Shown: one piece after another, positions 51,973 to 61,849 of the stretch
Numbering within the stretch: position 1 is the stretch's first letter
Layout: each line of letters opens with the position of its first letter
Assembly: GCF_004000235.1 (NCBI RefSeq)
Contig: NZ_RCIO01000001.1
Span: 1,360,837-1,424,836 of the forward strand
Source of the DNA: Mesorhizobium sp. Z1-4
GTDB taxonomy: Bacteria; Pseudomonadota; Alphaproteobacteria; Rhizobiales; Rhizobiaceae
Direction: 5' to 3'
DNA length: 64,000 nucleotides
Notes under the pieces: generated by a model
What the model was told of the DNA's origin: nothing
Seen by the model: the letters and a program-made list of their open reading frames with translations, nothing else
The model's database searches: none
Made by a program: the position numbers and the translations under genes

Positions 51973-52956
51973 ATGCAGCAGCGGCAACTCGGCAGAAATG
52001 GCAAACAGGTCGGCGCGGTCGGGCTCGGCTGCATGAGCTTCGCCGGCGTCTATGGCGGCACCGACATTGCCGAAAGCCACGCGACGCTGGCGCGGGCCCT
52101 TGAGCTTGGCGTCACGCACCTCGACACCGCGCTGATTTACGGCAACGGGCTTTCAGAAGAGGTTATCGGCGCTTTCATCAAGGATCACCCGGGCCGCTTC
52201 ACTATCGCTACCAAGGGCGGCATACGGGTTCATCCCGAGCGCGGTTTCGACAATTCCGAGGCTTATCTGCGCGAATGCCTTGAGGGCTCGCTCAAGCGGC
52301 TCGGTGTCGACCATGTCGAACTCTATTACATCCACCGGCGTGACCAGAGCATTCCGATCGAGGATGTGACCGGCACGCTGGCGCGTTTTGTCGAAGAGGG
52401 CAAAATCGGCGGCATCGGCTATTCCGAGATCGCGCCTTCGTCGCTGGAACGTGCCGCCGCTGTACATCCCGTGATGGCTGTGCAGAGCGAATATTCGCTT
52501 TGGACGCGGCTGCCTGAGCTCGGCATGCTGCAGGCCTGCGAGCGGCTTGGAGCTGCCTTTGTTGCCTTCTCGCCGGTGGCGCGCGGCATGTTCGCGCGTG
52601 AGGTGCCAGACGCCAAGTCGATCCCGGCTGAGGCGTTTCGCGGCCAGAACCCTCGGTTTCAGGAGCCGAATTTCTCCCGCAACCTGGCGCTTATCGAGCC
52701 GTTCCGCCGCTATGCGATCCAGCGCGGTCTTTCGCCGGCGACGCTGGCGCTTGCCTGGGTGCTTGGCAAGAATGACAACATCATCGCCATTCCGGGCACG
52801 CGCTCGGCGGCGCATCTCGATGAAGATGCAGCGGCCGCCGACCTGAAGCTGAGCGCTGCCGAGATCGCCGAAATCGAGACGATACTGCCGGCGGGCTTCG
52901 CGCATGGCGCTCGCTACAGCGAGGCGCAATCGAACGGTCCGGAGGTCTATTGCTGA
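51973..52956 (+). CDS. Aldo/keto reductase
   Basis: A 327-residue NADPH-dependent reductase. The catalytic tetrad is visible: Asp and Tyr in HLDTALIYGNGLSEE, Lys in TIATKGGIRV, and His in LYYIHRRDQ. The C-terminal nucleotide site includes IIAIPGTRSAAHLDEDAAAA. It resembles the AKR13-type group close to plant pyridoxal reductase and auxin-induced proteins. ATG at 51973 follows AAGGAGAG. The 38-nt gap after the M3 peptidase permits co-transcription. Confidence 0.9.
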   Translation: MQQRQLGRNGKQVGAVGLGCMSFAGVYGGTDIAESHATLARALELGVTHLDTALIYGNGLSEEVIGAFIKDHPGRFTIATKGGIRVHPERGFDNSEAYLRECLEGSLKRLGVDHVELYYIHRRDQSIPIEDVTGTLARFVEEGKIGGIGYSEIAPSSLERAAAVHPVMAVQSEYSLWTRLPELGMLQACERLGAAFVAFSPVARGMFAREVPDAKSIPAEAFRGQNPRFQEPNFSRNLALIEPFRRYAIQRGLSPATLALAWVLGKNDNIIAIPGTRSAAHLDEDAAAADLKLSAAEIAEIETILPAGFAHGARYSEAQSNGPEVYC

Positions 52957-52969
52957 ACCGAGGGGCTAT

Positions 52970-53551
52970 TCAGTAGGCCTTTTTCGGCGAGCGGTCTTCG
53001 GACAGTGACGCGCGCGAACCCTCGACGATCTGCTCGATCGCGTCGGCCAGATGGATTTCGGCGATAGCGTAGTCACCCCGCGCGACCCTGATCCTGTGCG
53101 CCTCCATCAAGACGTCGGCATGGGTGAAGCCAAGTGGCGGCTCGAAACGATATGAGGCGAGTTCGATGGTCAGGCCGAGCGGATCATTGAAATAGATCGA
53201 ATCCATGAAGCCGCGGTCTTTCGGACCGGTGTTCTTGATGCCCCTTTCCTCAAGCCGCTCGACGGCCTGAAGGAAAGTCACGCGCGACACATTAAACGCG
53301 ATGTGGTGGACGCATCCGGGCTCTGTCGGCGTGCGGCGCGGATCGGGCTTGCGCTCTTCGTTCGTAAAGATCGTGATCAGGCGCCCGTCGCCCGGATCGA
53401 AATAGAGATGGCTTTCGGCTGCTCGGTCGAGATTGGGCTGTTCGAAAATGAAGGGCATGCCGAGCACGCCTTCCCAGAAGTCGATCGAGGTCTGCCGGTC
53501 GGCGCCGACCAGCGTGATGTGATGAACGCCCTGTGCCTGCAGTTTCCGCAT
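52970..53551 (-). CDS. VOC family protein (glyoxalase/dioxygenase fold)
   Basis: A 193-residue vicinal-oxygen-chelate protein with two beta-alpha-beta-beta-beta modules. Metal ligands likely come from HHITLVGAD at the N-terminus, VHHIAFNV in the middle and the Glu in TIELASYRF. It resembles the halves of ring-cleaving dioxygenases of the LinE/PcpA group but is shorter. Substrate unknown. It converges with the aldo/keto reductase and is divergent from typA. Confidence 0.82.
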   Translation of the reverse strand: MRKLQAQGVHHITLVGADRQTSIDFWEGVLGMPFIFEQPNLDRAAESHLYFDPGDGRLITIFTNEERKPDPRRTPTEPGCVHHIAFNVSRVTFLQAVERLEERGIKNTGPKDRGFMDSIYFNDPLGLTIELASYRFEPPLGFTHADVLMEAHRIRVARGDYAIAEIHLADAIEQIVEGSRASLSEDRSPKKAY

Positions 53552-53724
53552 GTCGGGTTCCCTCCGTCGATCCTGGCGGCGCCAGCCTACAGGCGAATGG
53601 AAAGACGGGCCACTACGGGCGTCGTTGCCCAGACACTATCGCCCGATGGCAAAAAGCTGTAAGAGCCGCCGCAACAAGTGAGGCCTCCTCCCCGGCCCGC
53701 ATCTCGAATCACAGAGCACCCGAC

Positions 53725-55551
53725 ATGAAACTCCGCAATATCGCGATCATCGCGCATGTCGACCATGGCAAGACGACACTGGTCGATGAACTCCTGAAAC
53801 AGTCCGGCTCGGTCCGCGAACACCAGCGTGTGGCCGAACGCGCGATGGATTCCAATGATCTTGAGAAGGAACGCGGCATCACCATTCTCGCCAAGGCAAC
53901 TTCGGTGGAGTGGAACAACACGCGTATCAACATTGTCGACACGCCCGGCCACGCCGATTTCGGCGGCGAGGTGGAGCGCATCCTCAATATGGTGGACGGC
54001 GCGATCGTACTCGTCGACGCTGCCGAGGGGCCGATGCCACAGACCAAGTTCGTGGTCGGCAAGGCGCTCAAGGTCGGTCTGAAGCCGATCGTTGCGATTA
54101 ACAAGATCGACCGGCCGGACGGGCGCCATGTCGAGGTGGTGAACGAGGTGTTCGACCTCTTCGCGGCGCTGGACGCCACCGACGAGCAGCTCGATTTCCC
54201 GATCCTCTACGGTTCGGGACGCGATGGCTGGATGGCCGCAAATCCGGAAGGGCCGAAGGACGAAGGGCTGAAACCGCTATTCGATCTGGTGCTCAAACAT
54301 GTGCCGGAACCGACGGTGCATGAAGGGCCGTTCCGCATGATCGGGACCATTCTGGAGGCCAATCCGTTTCTGGGCCGCATCATTACCGGGCGCATCGAGT
54401 CAGGCTCGCTGAAGCCCAATCAGGCGGTGAAAGTGCTGCATCATGACGGCAGCCAGCTGGAAAGCGGCCGCGTCTCGAAGATACTGGCTTTCCGCGGGCT
54501 CGAACGCCAGCCGATCGAAGAGGCGCAGGCGGGTGACATCGTGGCGATAGCCGGTCTCTCGAAAGGCACCGTGGCCGACACCTTCTGCGACCCGTCGGTT
54601 AACCAGGCATTGCCGGCGCAGCCGATCGACCCGCCAACGGTGACAATGTCGTTCATCGTCAACGATTCCCCGCTTGCCGGTACCGAAGGCGACAAAGTCA
54701 CTTCACGCGTCATCCGCGACCGTCTGCTGCGCGAGGCGGAAGGCAATGTTGCGCTGAAGATCGAGGAATCGGCCGACAAGGATTCCTTCTACGTTTCAGG
54801 CCGCGGCGAGCTGCAGCTGGCCGTGCTGATCGAAACCATGCGGCGTGAAGGCTACGAACTCGCCGTCTCGCGTCCGCGCGTGGTGATGCAGAAGGACGAG
54901 AGCGGCCAGCTGCTGGAGCCGGTCGAGGAAGTCGTCATCGACGTCGATGAAGAACATGCCGGCGTCGTCGTGCAGAAGATGAGCGAGCGCAAGGCCGAGA
55001 TGGTGGAACTCAAGCCGTCCGGCGGCAACCGCCAGCGTCTCGTTTTCCACGCGCCCACGCGCGGCCTGATCGGCTACCAATCGGAGCTGCTCACGGATAC
55101 GCGCGGCACCGCCGTCATGAACCGTCTGTTCCACGAATATCAGCCCTATAAGGGCGAGATCGGCGGGCGCATCAATGGCGTGCTGATCGCCAACGAACCC
55201 GGCGAGGCCGTAGCCTATGCGCTGTGGAACCTGGAAGATCGCGGCCCGATGGTCATCGACCCGGGCGTCAAGGTCTATCAGGGCATGATCATCGGCATTC
55301 ACAGCCGCGACAACGACCTCGAAGTGAATGTGCTCAAGGGCAAGAAGCTCTCCAACGTTCGCGCCGCAGGCAAGGACGAGGCCGTGAAGCTCACGCCGCC
55401 GGTGCGCATGACGCTTGAGCGGGCGCTTGCCTGGATCCAGGACGACGAGCTGGTGGAGGTAACGCCGAAATCGATCCGGCTGCGCAAGCTCTATCTCGAC
55501 CCGCACGAACGCAAGCGCTTCGAAAAGGCAAAGACAGCCGGAGCGGCATAG
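53725..55551 (+). CDS. typA: Translational GTPase TypA/BipA
   Basis: A 608-residue ribosome-binding GTPase related to EF-G and LepA, needed for 50S biogenesis in cold or stress. G1 is [13 protein letters not shown]2 region [13 protein letters not shown]3 [17 protein letters not shown]4 [10 protein letters not shown]. The unique C-terminal domain includes [19 protein letters not shown] at 53725 matches family starts; upstream in-frame sequence is not conserved. Confidence 0.97.
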   Translation: MKLRNIAIIAHVDHGKTTLVDELLKQSGSVREHQRVAERAMDSNDLEKERGITILAKATSVEWNNTRINIVDTPGHADFGGEVERILNMVDGAIVLVDAAEGPMPQTKFVVGKALKVGLKPIVAINKIDRPDGRHVEVVNEVFDLFAALDATDEQLDFPILYGSGRDGWMAANPEGPKDEGLKPLFDLVLKHVPEPTVHEGPFRMIGTILEANPFLGRIITGRIESGSLKPNQAVKVLHHDGSQLESGRVSKILAFRGLERQPIEEAQAGDIVAIAGLSKGTVADTFCDPSVNQALPAQPIDPPTVTMSFIVNDSPLAGTEGDKVTSRVIRDRLLREAEGNVALKIEESADKDSFYVSGRGELQLAVLIETMRREGYELAVSRPRVVMQKDESGQLLEPVEEVVIDVDEEHAGVVVQKMSERKAEMVELKPSGGNRQRLVFHAPTRGLIGYQSELLTDTRGTAVMNRLFHEYQPYKGEIGGRINGVLIANEPGEAVAYALWNLEDRGPMVIDPGVKVYQGMIIGIHSRDNDLEVNVLKGKKLSNVRAAGKDEAVKLTPPVRMTLERALAWIQDDELVEVTPKSIRLRKLYLDPHERKRFEKAKTAGAA

Positions 55552-55582
55552 AGGCGGGCCGCAAACGGACAGGCAGCGCGGC

Positions 55583-57490
55583 TCAGCTTGCGGGTTCGCG
55601 CTTTGCGTCCTCTTCCTCTCGGATCTTGCCCATCTTCACCATGAGTTCGGTCTGGCGGGTTTCCAGAACCTCGCGGATTCGCGCAACATATGCCTCGTTC
55701 TCATGTGCGGGAATGTCGGGATCATAAGCGTCGGCGACGGCAATCATCGCCTCGCGGTCGGTATCGTTGAACAGATCCTTCATGCGCTCCGCCGCCTTCT
55801 TGCTTGCACCCAGTGCCTGGAAAGCGGAGCGGCCCATGCGCAGTGAGCCGTCATAGGTTTCGCGGATGATGTCGCGGCAGCCGGCAGCCCACAGCTCGTA
55901 GACATGATGCCGGTTTCTGGCCCGCGCGATGACATGCAGATTGGGATATGTCGCCGTTGCGTAGCGTACCAGTTCGTTAATCTGCTCCTTGTTGTCGATC
56001 GCGATGACAAAGAGCTTCGCGTCGGCGATGCCGGCAGCCGCCAGCAGGTCCGGTCGGGTCGCGTCGCCGTAGTAAACTTTGACGCCGAAGGTGCGCAGCG
56101 CCTCGAGGTGGCTTGAGTTGAAATCAATGATTGTCGGCGTGTAGCCAGCTGATTTGAGCATGCGGTTGACGATGCCGCCGACCCGCCCCGCACCAGCGAT
56201 AATAATCTGGCTCGGTTCTTCGATCTCGTCGGCCTCGCGCGTTTCGTCGCTCGTGTAGCGTGGCACGATGATGCGATCGTAGAATATGAAGAGAAGCGGC
56301 GTGAGCAGCATGGAAAGTGCGATCACCAGCAAAAGCTGATCTGCGATTGCCTGCGGCAGGATCGAGTTGGCAACCGTGAACGACAGCAGCACGAAACCGA
56401 ACTCTCCGGCCTGCGCCAGGCCGAGCGTGAAGAGCCATTTGTCAGCGCCGCGCAGCTTGAAGAAATAGGCCAGTGCCAGCAGCACCAGGCACTTGGCCAG
56501 CATCAGGCCGAGGGTGAGCGCGATGGTCAACCACAGCGTCTCGCCCAGAAGCGTAAAATTGATACCGGCGCCCACCGTCATGAAAAACAGTCCGAGCAAA
56601 AGGCCGCGGAAGGGGTCTATGTCGGATTCCAGCTCGTGGCGGTATTCGCTGTTGGCAAGCACCACGCCGGCCAGGAAGGTGCCGAGTGCGGGCGACAGCC
56701 CGACAAGCGACATCAGAAGCGCGATACCGACAACCATCATCAGAGCCGTGGCGGTGAAGAGTTCGCGCAGCTGTGCCATCGCGATGAAGCGGAAGATCGG
56801 ACGTGTGAGGTAGCTGCCTCCCGCGACCACGATACCGATCGCTGCGATGGTGACGAGCGCGGTCTGCCAGCTGTTCAGACCATCGACCAGGCTGAGGCCG
56901 GGACCGTGTCCTGCTTCGGCGGCATGGCTGGCTTCCGCGCCGTGAGGAGCGATTTCGGCTGCAGCGCCCAGCAGTTCCGGTGCCGCCAGCAGCGGCATCA
57001 GGGCAAGCATGGGGATGACGGCGATGTCCTGGAAAAGCAACACAGAGAAGCTTGCCTGGCCGCCATCGGAACTCAGGATGCCGCGCTCGTTCAGCGTCTG
57101 CAGCACGATGGCGGTGGAGGAAAGCGCAAGTACAAGGCCGATCGCCAACGAGATGCTCCACGTTTCGCCGAGCACCATGGCGACCGCCATCACAACGAGC
57201 GTGGTTGCAGCCACCTGCCCGCCTCCGAGGCCGATCAGCCGGCCGCGCATCTGCCAGAGTTTTTCCGGTTCCAGCTCCAGCCCGACCAGGAACAGCATCA
57301 TCACCACACCGAACTCGGCGAAATGCTGGATCGAGACGACATCGACATTGAGCAGCGCGAGGATGGGGCTGATGGCAATGCCGGCGATCAGGTAGCCAAG
57401 CACGGAGCCCAGTCCGAGCCGCGAGGCGATGGGCACGGACGCAACACCGGCGACGAGGAAGATAAATGCGAGAAGTAGAAAATCCGTCAT
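55583..57490 (-). CDS. Monovalent cation:proton antiporter-2 (Kef-type) with RCK domain
   Basis: A 635-residue transporter. Residues 1-390 form 12-13 membrane helices (SRLGLGSVLGYLIAGIAI, FLVGLELEPEKLW, with the CPA2-type FQDIAVIPMLALMPLL). A Rossmann RCK/TrkA-N domain follows (IIIAGAGRVGGIVNRML), and a charged C-terminal tail ends it. KefB/KefC relatives export K+ and are held closed by glutathione; here no KefF/KefG ancillary gene is adjacent. ATG at 57490 is used. Divergent from pyrE across 261 nt that show no further gene. Confidence 0.92.
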   Translation of the reverse strand: MTDFLLLAFIFLVAGVASVPIASRLGLGSVLGYLIAGIAISPILALLNVDVVSIQHFAEFGVVMMLFLVGLELEPEKLWQMRGRLIGLGGGQVAATTLVVMAVAMVLGETWSISLAIGLVLALSSTAIVLQTLNERGILSSDGGQASFSVLLFQDIAVIPMLALMPLLAAPELLGAAAEIAPHGAEASHAAEAGHGPGLSLVDGLNSWQTALVTIAAIGIVVAGGSYLTRPIFRFIAMAQLRELFTATALMMVVGIALLMSLVGLSPALGTFLAGVVLANSEYRHELESDIDPFRGLLLGLFFMTVGAGINFTLLGETLWLTIALTLGLMLAKCLVLLALAYFFKLRGADKWLFTLGLAQAGEFGFVLLSFTVANSILPQAIADQLLLVIALSMLLTPLLFIFYDRIIVPRYTSDETREADEIEEPSQIIIAGAGRVGGIVNRMLKSAGYTPTIIDFNSSHLEALRTFGVKVYYGDATRPDLLAAAGIADAKLFVIAIDNKEQINELVRYATATYPNLHVIARARNRHHVYELWAAGCRDIIRETYDGSLRMGRSAFQALGASKKAAERMKDLFNDTDREAMIAVADAYDPDIPAHENEAYVARIREVLETRQTELMVKMGKIREEEDAKREPAS

Positions 57491-57751
57491 CCGGTGCCCC
57501 CGTCCGCTCCCGACCGGGCAGCTGGCGCCGCCCCACATTCCGGCGAGCTTACGCGCGCCGCTTTGGGCCGCGCAAGCTGGCGGCCGGTGTCCCGAGCCAC
57601 ATTGAAGCCGATCGAGCGGCCGCACGGTAGCTGGTCAGATGGCGGATGGCGCGTCGAGAGTATTGCGACCGGTGGAATGTTGCGGCGCGGGCTGGCTAGT
57701 GCGGACCAATGTTGATAGCGAAAGGCGACGGTCAATCAGCGAGGCGACACC

Positions 57752-58447
57752 ATGTTCTCCAACACTTTCCCGGATCGCGCGGTCATATCTGAAACCGTGG
57801 CGAAGATGCTGCTGGAGATCAAGGCGGTACATTTCAGAGCCGACCAGCCATTCACCTTCACATCCGGCCTCGCAAGCCCGGTCTATATCGATTGCCGCAA
57901 GCTGATCTCCTATCCGCGCATTCGATCAGCGCTGATGGACTTCGGGGTGTCGGTGATTGTCCGCAATGTCGGTTTCGAACAGTTCGATGCGGTGGCAGGC
58001 GGCGAAACGGCAGGCATTCCCTTCGCTGCATGGCTGTCAGACAAGCTTGGCCTGCCGATGCTTTACGTGCGCAAGAAGCCCAAGGGGTTCGGCCGCGATG
58101 CACAGATCGAAGGGTCGCTGAACGACGGCGCGCGGCTGCTTCTCGTCGAAGACCTGACCACCGACGGCGGCTCGAAAATCAAGTTTGCGGAAGCGATCCG
58201 CAAAGCAGGCGCGGAAGTGACCGACACTTTCGCGGTCTTCTATTACGACATCTTCCCCGACACACCGCAGCGGCTGGCGGATGCCGGCATGCGGCTTCAC
58301 TACCTTGCCACCTGGTGGGACATTCTGAAAGTCTGCAAGGACGAGAACCGGTTTCCGGCGGACACGATCAGGGAAGTCGAGTCCTTTCTCAACGACCCGA
58401 TCGGATGGTCGTCGGCCAATGGCGGCATTTCGGAACGGCCGCAATAG
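57752..58447 (+). CDS. pyrE: Orotate phosphoribosyltransferase, copy 1
   Basis: A 231-residue type I phosphoribosyltransferase converting orotate and PRPP to OMP. The PRPP loop [14 protein letters not shown] and the flexible loop [16 protein letters not shown] are intact, so it should be active. It differs from the second pyrE copy at 63019-63714 at about 30 of 231 residues, while the DNA is only about three-quarters identical in the first 90 bases. It stands alone, convergent with the cyclo-ligase gene, whereas copy 2 lies beside pyrC. Confidence 0.95.
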   Translation: MFSNTFPDRAVISETVAKMLLEIKAVHFRADQPFTFTSGLASPVYIDCRKLISYPRIRSALMDFGVSVIVRNVGFEQFDAVAGGETAGIPFAAWLSDKLGLPMLYVRKKPKGFGRDAQIEGSLNDGARLLLVEDLTTDGGSKIKFAEAIRKAGAEVTDTFAVFYYDIFPDTPQRLADAGMRLHYLATWWDILKVCKDENRFPADTIREVESFLNDPIGWSSANGGISERPQ

Positions 58448-58462
58448 GCGCACCTGGCGCGA

Positions 58463-59122
58463 TCAGCTCAGGCGCTCGATCACCAGCCGGTCCATCGGCA
58501 CGTCGTGCCATTGCGGGAATATCGTCGGCAGTTTCTGGAACTCGAACCCCACGCCGATCGTGAGCGGCTTTGTGGGCATCGCGGCGAGCGTACGGTCATA
58601 GAATCCGCCGCCGTAGCCGAGGCGATAGCCGGCGGGATCGAAGCCGACCAGCGGTGCAATCACGATATCAGGCAAAACGGCCTCGCCTGTGGCGGGAACA
58701 GGTATGTTCCAGATGCCCTTTTCCAGCTTATCGCCTGGCGCCCAGCTGCGAAACTCAAGCGGCTGACCCTTGGAGATCACCACCGGCAGGGCGATGCGCG
58801 CACCGGCGCCGAGCTTACCCTGAGCCCAGCCGCGAAGATCCGGTTCGCCGCGGAACGGCCAGTAGAAACCTATGATGCGGCCGCTGAATTCGCCGATTTC
58901 GCGGTCAAGCGTGGCGGCGATATTTGAGGTCGCTTCCGCGCGCTTGGCGGCGGCCGTCGAAAGCCGCTTCTCGATGAGGCGGGCTCGCTCCGACTTGCGC
59001 CATCTGGCTACCTCCAGCGCAGCCTGAGGGTCGTGAGCAAGGATGCCGGAATAGGCCGGGTCCGCCTCGTGCAGCAAGCAGGCGGGTGAGGCGTAACCGG
59101 CGCGTTCCTCGCGGTCGTTCAC
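58463..59122 (-). CDS. 5-formyltetrahydrofolate cyclo-ligase
   Basis: A 219-residue enzyme (5-FCL, YgfA/MTHFS) that converts 5-formyl-THF to 5,10-methenyl-THF using ATP. Motifs: WRKSERARLIEKRL, IIGFYWPFRGEPDL, IVIAPLVGFDPAGYRLGYGGGFYDRTL (split), the last holding the ATP site. Start is GTG at 59122, three bases after the NsrR-like gene, making it the last gene of a four-gene minus-strand operon. The N-terminus is about 35 residues longer than in typical members. Confidence 0.93.
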   Translation of the reverse strand: MNDREERAGYASPACLLHEADPAYSGILAHDPQAALEVARWRKSERARLIEKRLSTAAAKRAEATSNIAATLDREIGEFSGRIIGFYWPFRGEPDLRGWAQGKLGAGARIALPVVISKGQPLEFRSWAPGDKLEKGIWNIPVPATGEAVLPDIVIAPLVGFDPAGYRLGYGGGFYDRTLAAMPTKPLTIGVGFEFQKLPTIFPQWHDVPMDRLVIERLS

Positions 59123-59125
59123 AGG

Positions 59126-59575
59126 CTACGCCGCCTTCGTTTCCGGAAATGCCAGCAGTTCTTCCAGCAGATTACGTTCGTCGACCAGGTCGGCCAGCGT
59201 GTATTCGTCGAAGACCGCCAGGAAGGCATCGACGCCCTTGCGTATTATTCCCTGCAGACGGCAGGCGGGAGTGATCACGCAGGCTCCGCCATCGTGCCCG
59301 AGGCACTCGACCAGCGCGAAACTGTCCTCAGTTGCCCGCACGACAGCGCCGACATTGATTTCGTCCGGACTGCGGGTGAGCGCGATACCGCCAGAGCGGC
59401 CGCGCGTCGTCTTCACATAGCCGAGCCGCCCGAGATTATGCGCCACTTTCAGGAGGTGGTTGCGCGACAGACCGTAGGTCGAAGCCACATGCGCAACCGT
59501 GACCGGTTTTTCGTCGTGCACTGCGAGAAAAATCAGCATGCGCAGCGCATAATCGGTGTGAAGCGTCAGTTTCAT
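59126..59575 (-). CDS. nsrR: Rrf2 family regulator, NsrR-like
   Basis: A 149-residue Rrf2 repressor. The helix-turn-helix (HVASTYGLSRNHLLKVAHNLG) and wing (TTRGRSGGIALTRSPDEI) are typical, and three cysteines (91, 99, 105 in VECLGHDGGACVITPACRL) can hold a nitric-oxide-sensitive Fe-S cluster. It shares an operon with a truncated hemoglobin, which supports NO sensing over IscR or CymR roles. It overlaps the upstream membrane gene by four bases. Confidence 0.87.
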   Translation of the reverse strand: MKLTLHTDYALRMLIFLAVHDEKPVTVAHVASTYGLSRNHLLKVAHNLGRLGYVKTTRGRSGGIALTRSPDEINVGAVVRATEDSFALVECLGHDGGACVITPACRLQGIIRKGVDAFLAVFDEYTLADLVDERNLLEELLAFPETKAA

Positions 59576-60057
59576 GGGGCTTCCGCCGTTGCATCCTGCC
59601 TATCGCGCCATCCAAGCCTGAATAGGGCAAGAAGCGAGATCGCAGCAAGTGCCTGTGCCTTTGTGATCTCAAGACCGGCGTAAATCGTGTGGTGTGCCGA
59701 CGGCGGCAACGGGCTGCCGGCCACAACCGCCGCCACGCGGGCCTCGAGCGCCGGCAGAAGCCACAATGCCTGTAGTGTCACGATTGCCACAACTGCCGCC
59801 GACAGGCTCACCGTGGTGCGGGACGCCCTTGGGAAAAAGGTCGTTATGACGAGCCCGAGCGAGAGGCCCCACTCCACCGTGGAGAAGGCGGCGAATGTGA
59901 CGCTGCCGACCTCAAGCGCTACGGGCAGCTCCAGCGACGGCGCCTGGAACTTGACCGGGGTCGCAAGGAAGGAAACGCCAATAAGCATTCCGAGCCATGC
60001 GAGTGCGACGAACGCCGTAACAGCGTCCGCAAAGGGATCCCGGTCAGGTCTGTCCAT
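59572..60057 (-). CDS. Four-helix membrane protein of the NsrR-hemoglobin operon
   Basis: A 161-residue protein with four hydrophobic segments (about residues 12-33, 48-74, 81-101, 133-150). No characterised family is recognised. It overlaps trHb by 14 nt upstream and nsrR by four bases downstream, so its translation is coupled to both. The tight linkage suggests a membrane step in NO or nitrosative-stress handling, an inference from context only. Confidence 0.65.
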   Translation of the reverse strand: MDRPDRDPFADAVTAFVALAWLGMLIGVSFLATPVKFQAPSLELPVALEVGSVTFAAFSTVEWGLSLGLVITTFFPRASRTTVSLSAAVVAIVTLQALWLLPALEARVAAVVAGSPLPPSAHHTIYAGLEITKAQALAAISLLALFRLGWRDRQDATAEAP

Positions 60058-60505
60058 GCGATTTGTCCCCTGGCGGTATGCCGGCGGCAGGCAGGCGGAA
60101 GAACATTGCCAGCTTGAGGCTTTGCGCGATGCGTTCGGCGCGCTCGGTGAACACAGCTGCCACCTCCGGCGTGCAGAGGTCGGTCGCCGTGCGCCTGAAA
60201 ATGCCGAGCCAGATGTCGAAGTCCTCTTCGCGTACCTGTTTGAGTTTCAGATGCGCGGGAACAGGGCGGCCGCTGTAGGCGCCGTTCTTGAGGATTACGG
60301 CGCACCAGAAGTCGGTCATCTTTTCGAGATGCGGCTCCCAATGATCCCCGATCACCCCGGCAAATATCGGGCCCAGGCGTTCGTTGCCGCGGACTCTTCG
60401 ATAGAATTCGCGCACAAGTCCGCCGACAAAGGCCCTGTCGATGCCGGGATGATCGAGTGGCGTTTCCGGCTTGGGGCTCTGCCGTTCCGCCAATGGGGTG
60501 GACAT
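60044..60505 (-). CDS. Group III truncated hemoglobin
   Basis: A 153-residue 2-on-2 globin of group III. Family features: REFYRRVRGNERLGPIF, HLEKMTDFWCAVILKNGAYSG, and the proximal-His region PVPAHLKLKQVREEDFDIW. It is expected to bind O2 or NO and help detoxify NO. First gene of the operon trHb-membrane protein-nsrR-5-FCL; a 23-bp dyad lies 13 nt upstream of the ATG at 60505. Confidence 0.93.
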   Translation of the reverse strand: MSTPLAERQSPKPETPLDHPGIDRAFVGGLVREFYRRVRGNERLGPIFAGVIGDHWEPHLEKMTDFWCAVILKNGAYSGRPVPAHLKLKQVREEDFDIWLGIFRRTATDLCTPEVAAVFTERAERIAQSLKLAMFFRLPAAGIPPGDKSHGQT

Positions 60506-60518
60506 GGTTGTCTCTTTT

Positions 60519-60541
60519 AAGTGGTATGCTGGATACTACTT
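60519..60541. promoter_or_regulatory. 23-bp dyad operator, likely NsrR-like site
   Basis: AAGTGGTATGC and GGATACTACTT flank a central T, giving the 11-1-11 layout known for NsrR sites, with nine of eleven half-site positions complementary (AAGT-GTAT-C). It overlaps a possible -10 box TAGTAT of the hemoglobin operon on the minus strand, so binding would repress transcription. Confidence 0.7.
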
Positions 60542-60677
60542 TTATCCATTGGGCAGCCAGCGGGCAAGAGCAAAATTGTCCGCAGGCGGTTGCATCGCAC
60601 CGGGTTGAAGCTGCGCGAAAGTACGGCCACTGTAGCCGGCATAGCCATGGCCGTTAGGCCCCTGCGAGGAGGCGCAG

Positions 60678-61835
60678 ATGTTTCCAGTCCCGGACTACCC
60701 CGAGATCCGCGAGGCGGTGCGCAGGCTGTGTGCAGAATTTCCCGGGGAGTACTGGCGCGCGCTCGACGCCAAGCGCGAATATCCGGCGGCCTTCGTGGCG
60801 CGGCTCACCGAGGCCGGCTATCTGGCAACGCTGATCCCTGAGGAATATGGCGGCTCTGGCCTGCCGCTTTCGGGCGCCGCGGCGGTGCTTGAGGAAATCC
60901 AGCGCGCTGGCTGCAACGGTGCTGCCTGTCATGCGCAGATGTATGTGATGGGCACCGTGCTGCGGCATGGCTCGGAAGCGCAGAAGCAGCAATATCTGCC
61001 GGCAATTGCCGCTGGAGAATTGCGGCTGCAGGCGTTCGGGGTAACCGAACCGACGTCGGGCACCGACACGACCTCGATCCGCACCTTCGCACGCCGCGAG
61101 GGCGAGGAATATGTGATCAACGGCCAGAAGATCTGGACGAGCCGCGCCGAACATTCCGACCTGATGGTGCTGCTGGCGCGCACCACGCTGCGCGAGGAGG
61201 TGGCAAAGCGCACCGACGGCCTGTCAGTGTTCATCGTCGATATGCGGGTGGCGGCGGGCAACGGGCTCACCATTCGCCCCATCCGCACGATGATGAACCA
61301 TTCCACGACCGAGGTCTTCTTTGACGATGTTCGCATTCCGGCCGCCAATCTCGTTGGCGAGGAAGGAAAGGGCTTCCGCTACATCCTTTCAGGCATGAAT
61401 GCGGAACGCATCCTGATCGCTGCCGAATGTATCGGCGATGCCAAATGGCTGATCGAAAAGGCCACGCATTATGCCGGAGAGCGGAATGTCTTCGGTCGGG
61501 CCATCGGTGCCAATCAGGGCATCCAGTTTCCGATCGCGCGCGCCTACGCCAATATGCGCGCGGCCGAGCTGATGCTGCGCGAGGCGCTGCGCTGCTACGA
61601 GTCGGGTGAGAATTGCGGGGCAGAAGCCAATATGGCGAAGCTGCTGGCGGCGGACGCCTCCAACGAGGCTGCCAATGTGTGTGCGCAGACGCATGGCGGT
61701 TTCGGATTTGCCGAAGAGTACGACATCGAGCGCAAGTTCCGCGAAACGCGGCTCTATCAGGTGGCGCCGATCTCCTCGAACCTGATCCTTTCCTATCTCG
61801 CCGAGCACGTGCTCGGCCTGCCGCGATCCTACTAG
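60678..61835 (+). CDS. Acyl-CoA dehydrogenase family protein
   Basis: A 385-residue FAD enzyme. Visible are FGVTEPTSGTDTTSIRTFA, IWTSRAEHSDLMVLLA, MMNHSTTEVFFDDVRIP and GRAIGANQGIQFPIA. The C-terminal YEGT catalytic-Glu motif is replaced by YQVAPISSN (Pro364 at that place), while NAERILIAAE puts Glu243 where isovaleryl-CoA-type dehydrogenases keep their base. So it is probably an IVD/LCAD-type enzyme with the base on helix G. ATG follows AGGAGG. It is 14 nt from the hydratase gene. Confidence 0.9.
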   Translation: MFPVPDYPEIREAVRRLCAEFPGEYWRALDAKREYPAAFVARLTEAGYLATLIPEEYGGSGLPLSGAAAVLEEIQRAGCNGAACHAQMYVMGTVLRHGSEAQKQQYLPAIAAGELRLQAFGVTEPTSGTDTTSIRTFARREGEEYVINGQKIWTSRAEHSDLMVLLARTTLREEVAKRTDGLSVFIVDMRVAAGNGLTIRPIRTMMNHSTTEVFFDDVRIPAANLVGEEGKGFRYILSGMNAERILIAAECIGDAKWLIEKATHYAGERNVFGRAIGANQGIQFPIARAYANMRAAELMLREALRCYESGENCGAEANMAKLLAADASNEAANVCAQTHGGFGFAEEYDIERKFRETRLYQVAPISSNLILSYLAEHVLGLPRSY

Positions 61836-61849
61836 CGGGAGCGCTTGCG

